From the NCBI RefSeq assembly GCF_025566885.1, contig NZ_JAOQJQ010000001.1, forward strand, positions 904,277 to 968,276: DNA of 64,000 nucleotides, written 5' to 3'. This DNA comes from Brotonthovivens ammoniilytica. Its GTDB lineage: Bacteria > Bacillota > Clostridia > Lachnospirales > Lachnospiraceae. Made by a program: the position numbers and the translations under genes. The number at the start of each line of letters is the position of its first letter. The first letter of the stretch is position 1. This document shows positions 62,331 to 64,000 of the stretch, one piece after another. The notes below the pieces were generated by a model, which made no database searches, was not told where the DNA came from, and was given only the letters and a program-made list of their open reading frames with translations.

Positions 62331-62388
62331 GTTTCTAATATCAAATAAAATTTATGACAAATTATAATAACTGATGGGAGGATTGTAT

Positions 62389-63339
62389 ATGAACACCACT
62401 ATTAAAAAGGGACTAATTTATGATATACAGCCGTTTTCCATCCAGGATGGACCAGGCATCCGCACCACGGTCTTTCTAAAGGGCTGTCCTCTTCGATGTC
62501 CCTGGTGCCACAGCCCCGAATCTCAGGAATTTCATCCACAATTATGCTGGATATCTATGCGGTGTACCGGATGCCATACTTGTATTTCTAAGTGTCCCAA
62601 TCAGGCCATTACTGTTCCTTTCACAAAAAACAGCACAGAATCCTCACCCTCCCTCTGCCAGATTTCCATTAACCGTGGCAAATGTGTGAATTGTGGAACC
62701 TGTACGCAAACCTGTCTCCCCCAGGCTCTGTTTCTTTCCGGCTCAGAATACACGGCAGATCAGGTTCTTGAAATTGTTCAAAAAGATCTTCCCTTTTATC
62801 GTACATCCGGCGGGGGAGTAACAATTTCCGGCGGCGAAGCGTTAAGCCAGCCAGAATTTACACTAGAACTTTTAAAAGCTTTAAAAACGCTGAATATTCA
62901 TACTGCAATAGACACTACCGGATTCGCCGGTACGGAAATTATTTATCAGATACTGCCCCTTACGGATTTATTTTTATACGACCTAAAACACATGGACTCT
63001 AAAATCCATAAAACAATAACAGGTGTTCCAAACGAACAAATTTTAAACAATGCCCGTTTAATTGCCGCATCCGGAGGAAAACTTCAAATCCGTATTCCTT
63101 TAATTACAGGCTTTAACACAGATATATATAACCTGCGGGCAGCTGCAGAATTCTGCCGTCAGATACGGCAATCTATAACAGCAATTCAACTCCTGCCATA
63201 CCATGATCTTGGTAATGCAAAATATCCCCGGCTCGGACGGGAAACAAATATATTTACAACTGCTCCTGTCACAGATGAATGTATCAGACAGTGCAAAGAA
63301 ATATTTTCTTCTGTTAAGGTGCCCGTAACAGTCCACTAA
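62389..63339 (+). CDS. Glycyl radical enzyme-activating protein (radical SAM)
   Basis: A 316-residue radical SAM activase. The SAM cluster motif CX3CX2C is in FLKGCPLRCPWCHSPES near residue 30. A two-cluster ferredoxin insert follows (CTGCHTCISKCPNQA and CVNCGTCTQTCLPQA), as in dehydratase and choline-lyase activases but not PFL activase. GGGVTISGGEALSQ binds SAM. It installs the glycyl radical on the enzyme encoded just upstream and, being the only activase here, perhaps on enzyme 1 too. ATG 62389 follows GGGAGG. Confidence 0.93.
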   Translation: MNTTIKKGLIYDIQPFSIQDGPGIRTTVFLKGCPLRCPWCHSPESQEFHPQLCWISMRCTGCHTCISKCPNQAITVPFTKNSTESSPSLCQISINRGKCVNCGTCTQTCLPQALFLSGSEYTADQVLEIVQKDLPFYRTSGGGVTISGGEALSQPEFTLELLKALKTLNIHTAIDTTGFAGTEIIYQILPLTDLFLYDLKHMDSKIHKTITGVPNEQILNNARLIAASGGKLQIRIPLITGFNTDIYNLRAAAEFCRQIRQSITAIQLLPYHDLGNAKYPRLGRETNIFTTAPVTDECIRQCKEIFSSVKVPVTVH

Positions 63340-63340
63340 A

Positions 63341-63396
63341 ACAAAAACGACTGTCTGTTTCAGCTTTAAGTTCAGCGTCTGAAACAGTACAGTCGT
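63341..63396 (-). terminator. Terminator of the Rpn-type gene
   Basis: A long interrupted stem (63347-63363 with 63379-63396) is followed on the minus strand by TTTTTGTTTT. It lies 20 bp after the stop at 63416 and between convergent genes. Confidence 0.7.
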
Positions 63397-63415
63397 ATAA
63401 GCCCTGCTTAGCTTA

Positions 63416-64000
63416 CTAATTAGCCGTTATCCGGTCGCCCTTTTCAATCTCTGCTATAAATCTCTGCACAGTTGCAGTATCTTCCTCCACTTCATCTGCA
63501 ATCTGCTGAATATTTTTTCCTTTTGCCAGTTTTTTTTGAACTAATTCCCATAATTTTTCATCTTTTCCGACGGCTATTCCATCACGTTTTCCAGCTTTAA
63601 ACCCTTCTTCTCTGCCTTCTTTTCTAGCCTCATTCTGCTCCATGACTCTCTCTTCCCATGCCTGCATATATCTCACACTCACTTCCGCATTCTCTTTGAG
63701 ACTGTCAATCCGTCTTTTCAGCTTTTTTACACGGGCACTTCTACAGCTCTCTTCTGTCTTTTCATTGGTATGCTCTATGTAATGCAGAAGCTCTATAAGC
63801 TCCTCGCTTACCCCTTCCGGGTCTGTCCCACGGCTGTTTAAAAAGATCCGGGTAACCCCGTCTTCCAGATTCAGTCCCGGCACTTCTTCACACTTCATCT
63901 GAAAAGTATACTGATACTTCCCCGCCCCAAACAGGTCAAAAGGTGTAATCATAATTACATACAGCTGATTTAATTTTCTAAAATCAATTTCTCCCGGTTC
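63416..64000 (-). CDS. Rpn-family PD-(D/E)XK nuclease/transposase-like protein (partial)
   Basis: The frame is open from the stop at 63416 to the right edge, giving about 194 C-terminal residues; the N-terminal nuclease core lies outside. The sequence PFDLFGAGKYQYTFQMKCEE, a charged helical region and the repeat-like KEGREEGFKAGKRDGIAVGKDE are typical of the C-termini of Rpn/YhgA-like recombination-promoting nucleases, abundant in Lachnospiraceae. An ATG at 63952 is internal, not the start. Confidence 0.8.
   Translation of the reverse strand, partial: EPGEIDFRKLNQLYVIMITPFDLFGAGKYQYTFQMKCEEVPGLNLEDGVTRIFLNSRGTDPEGVSEELIELLHYIEHTNEKTEESCRSARVKKLKRRIDSLKENAEVSVRYMQAWEERVMEQNEARKEGREEGFKAGKRDGIAVGKDEKLWELVQKKLAKGKNIQQIADEVEEDTATVQRFIAEIEKGDRITAN

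Noticed and set aside
54666..63339. Microcompartment-linked choline or propanediol utilisation cluster
   Set aside because: No shell proteins, aldehyde or alcohol dehydrogenases, or CoA-transfer enzymes are present.
1..64000. CRISPR arrays, tRNA or rRNA genes
   Set aside because: No regularly spaced direct repeats and no cloverleaf or rRNA-like sequence were recognised on reading both strands; small RNAs cannot be excluded without a covariance search.

Overview
The window reads as chromosome of a gut-type Clostridia bacterium, most likely a member of the Lachnospiraceae. Supporting this are low-to-moderate GC, strong GGAGG ribosome sites, a single-chain glycyl-tRNA synthetase, the era-yqzL-recO order, a pyruvate phosphate dikinase, a bile-acid-type hydroxysteroid dehydrogenase and oxygen-sensitive glycyl radical enzymes. 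The genus is not proven by what I can see.

Layout. 1-9.9 kb (all minus strand): a lipoprotein running off the left edge, a FadR-type regulator, a cytidylate-kinase-like protein, LrgAB, a DUF368 (PopT-type) membrane protein, a probable 7-alpha-hydroxysteroid dehydrogenase, an alpha/beta hydrolase and a 946-residue class B penicillin-binding protein whose promoter carries a BlaI/CopY-type operator. 10.3-25.2 kb: an accessory island. It holds a 5'-truncated DEAH helicase joined head to head with a 5'-truncated LysR gene; a MerR-led operon of exported flavodoxin-type lipoproteins with a DUF4405 membrane protein and a cyclophilin-like lipoprotein; a second MerR gene divergent from two aldo-keto reductases; a frameshifted DUF4143 ATPase; an AbrB-PIN toxin-antitoxin pair; the 3' end of a group II intron next to serine-recombinase wreckage; an HNH endonuclease with a small nucleotidyltransferase; and a DUF2442-DUF4160 pair.

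25.5-34.5 kb: pyruvate phosphate dikinase, then a wall-anchored protein with two tandem tannase-type esterase domains, divergent from an OmpR/VanS-type two-component system. 34.5-47.8 kb: core genes on the minus strand (M16C protease-era-yqzL-recO-lipoprotein-glyS, leuS, an EF-G paralogue) with two tiny tandem ribbon-helix-helix genes. 48-51.4 kb: an aroF-tyrA-aroA operon for aromatic amino acids. 51.6-52.8 kb: a flavodoxin divergent from a TetR gene across an elaborate inverted repeat.

52.8-63.3 kb is the most striking metabolic locus: two different glycyl radical enzymes (805 and 808 residues) transcribed away from each other, one radical-SAM activase, a LysR regulator, an SLC13/DASS-type anion permease, a ketopantoate-reductase-like dehydrogenase and a glycerophosphodiesterase. 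The window closes with a partial Rpn-type nuclease gene.

The best candidates for something new are the paired glycyl radical enzyme locus, the extracytoplasmic flavodoxin operon (including a formylglycine-enzyme-fold/flavodoxin fusion) and the HNH-nucleotidyltransferase module. All domain calls come from reading the sequence; no database search was run.
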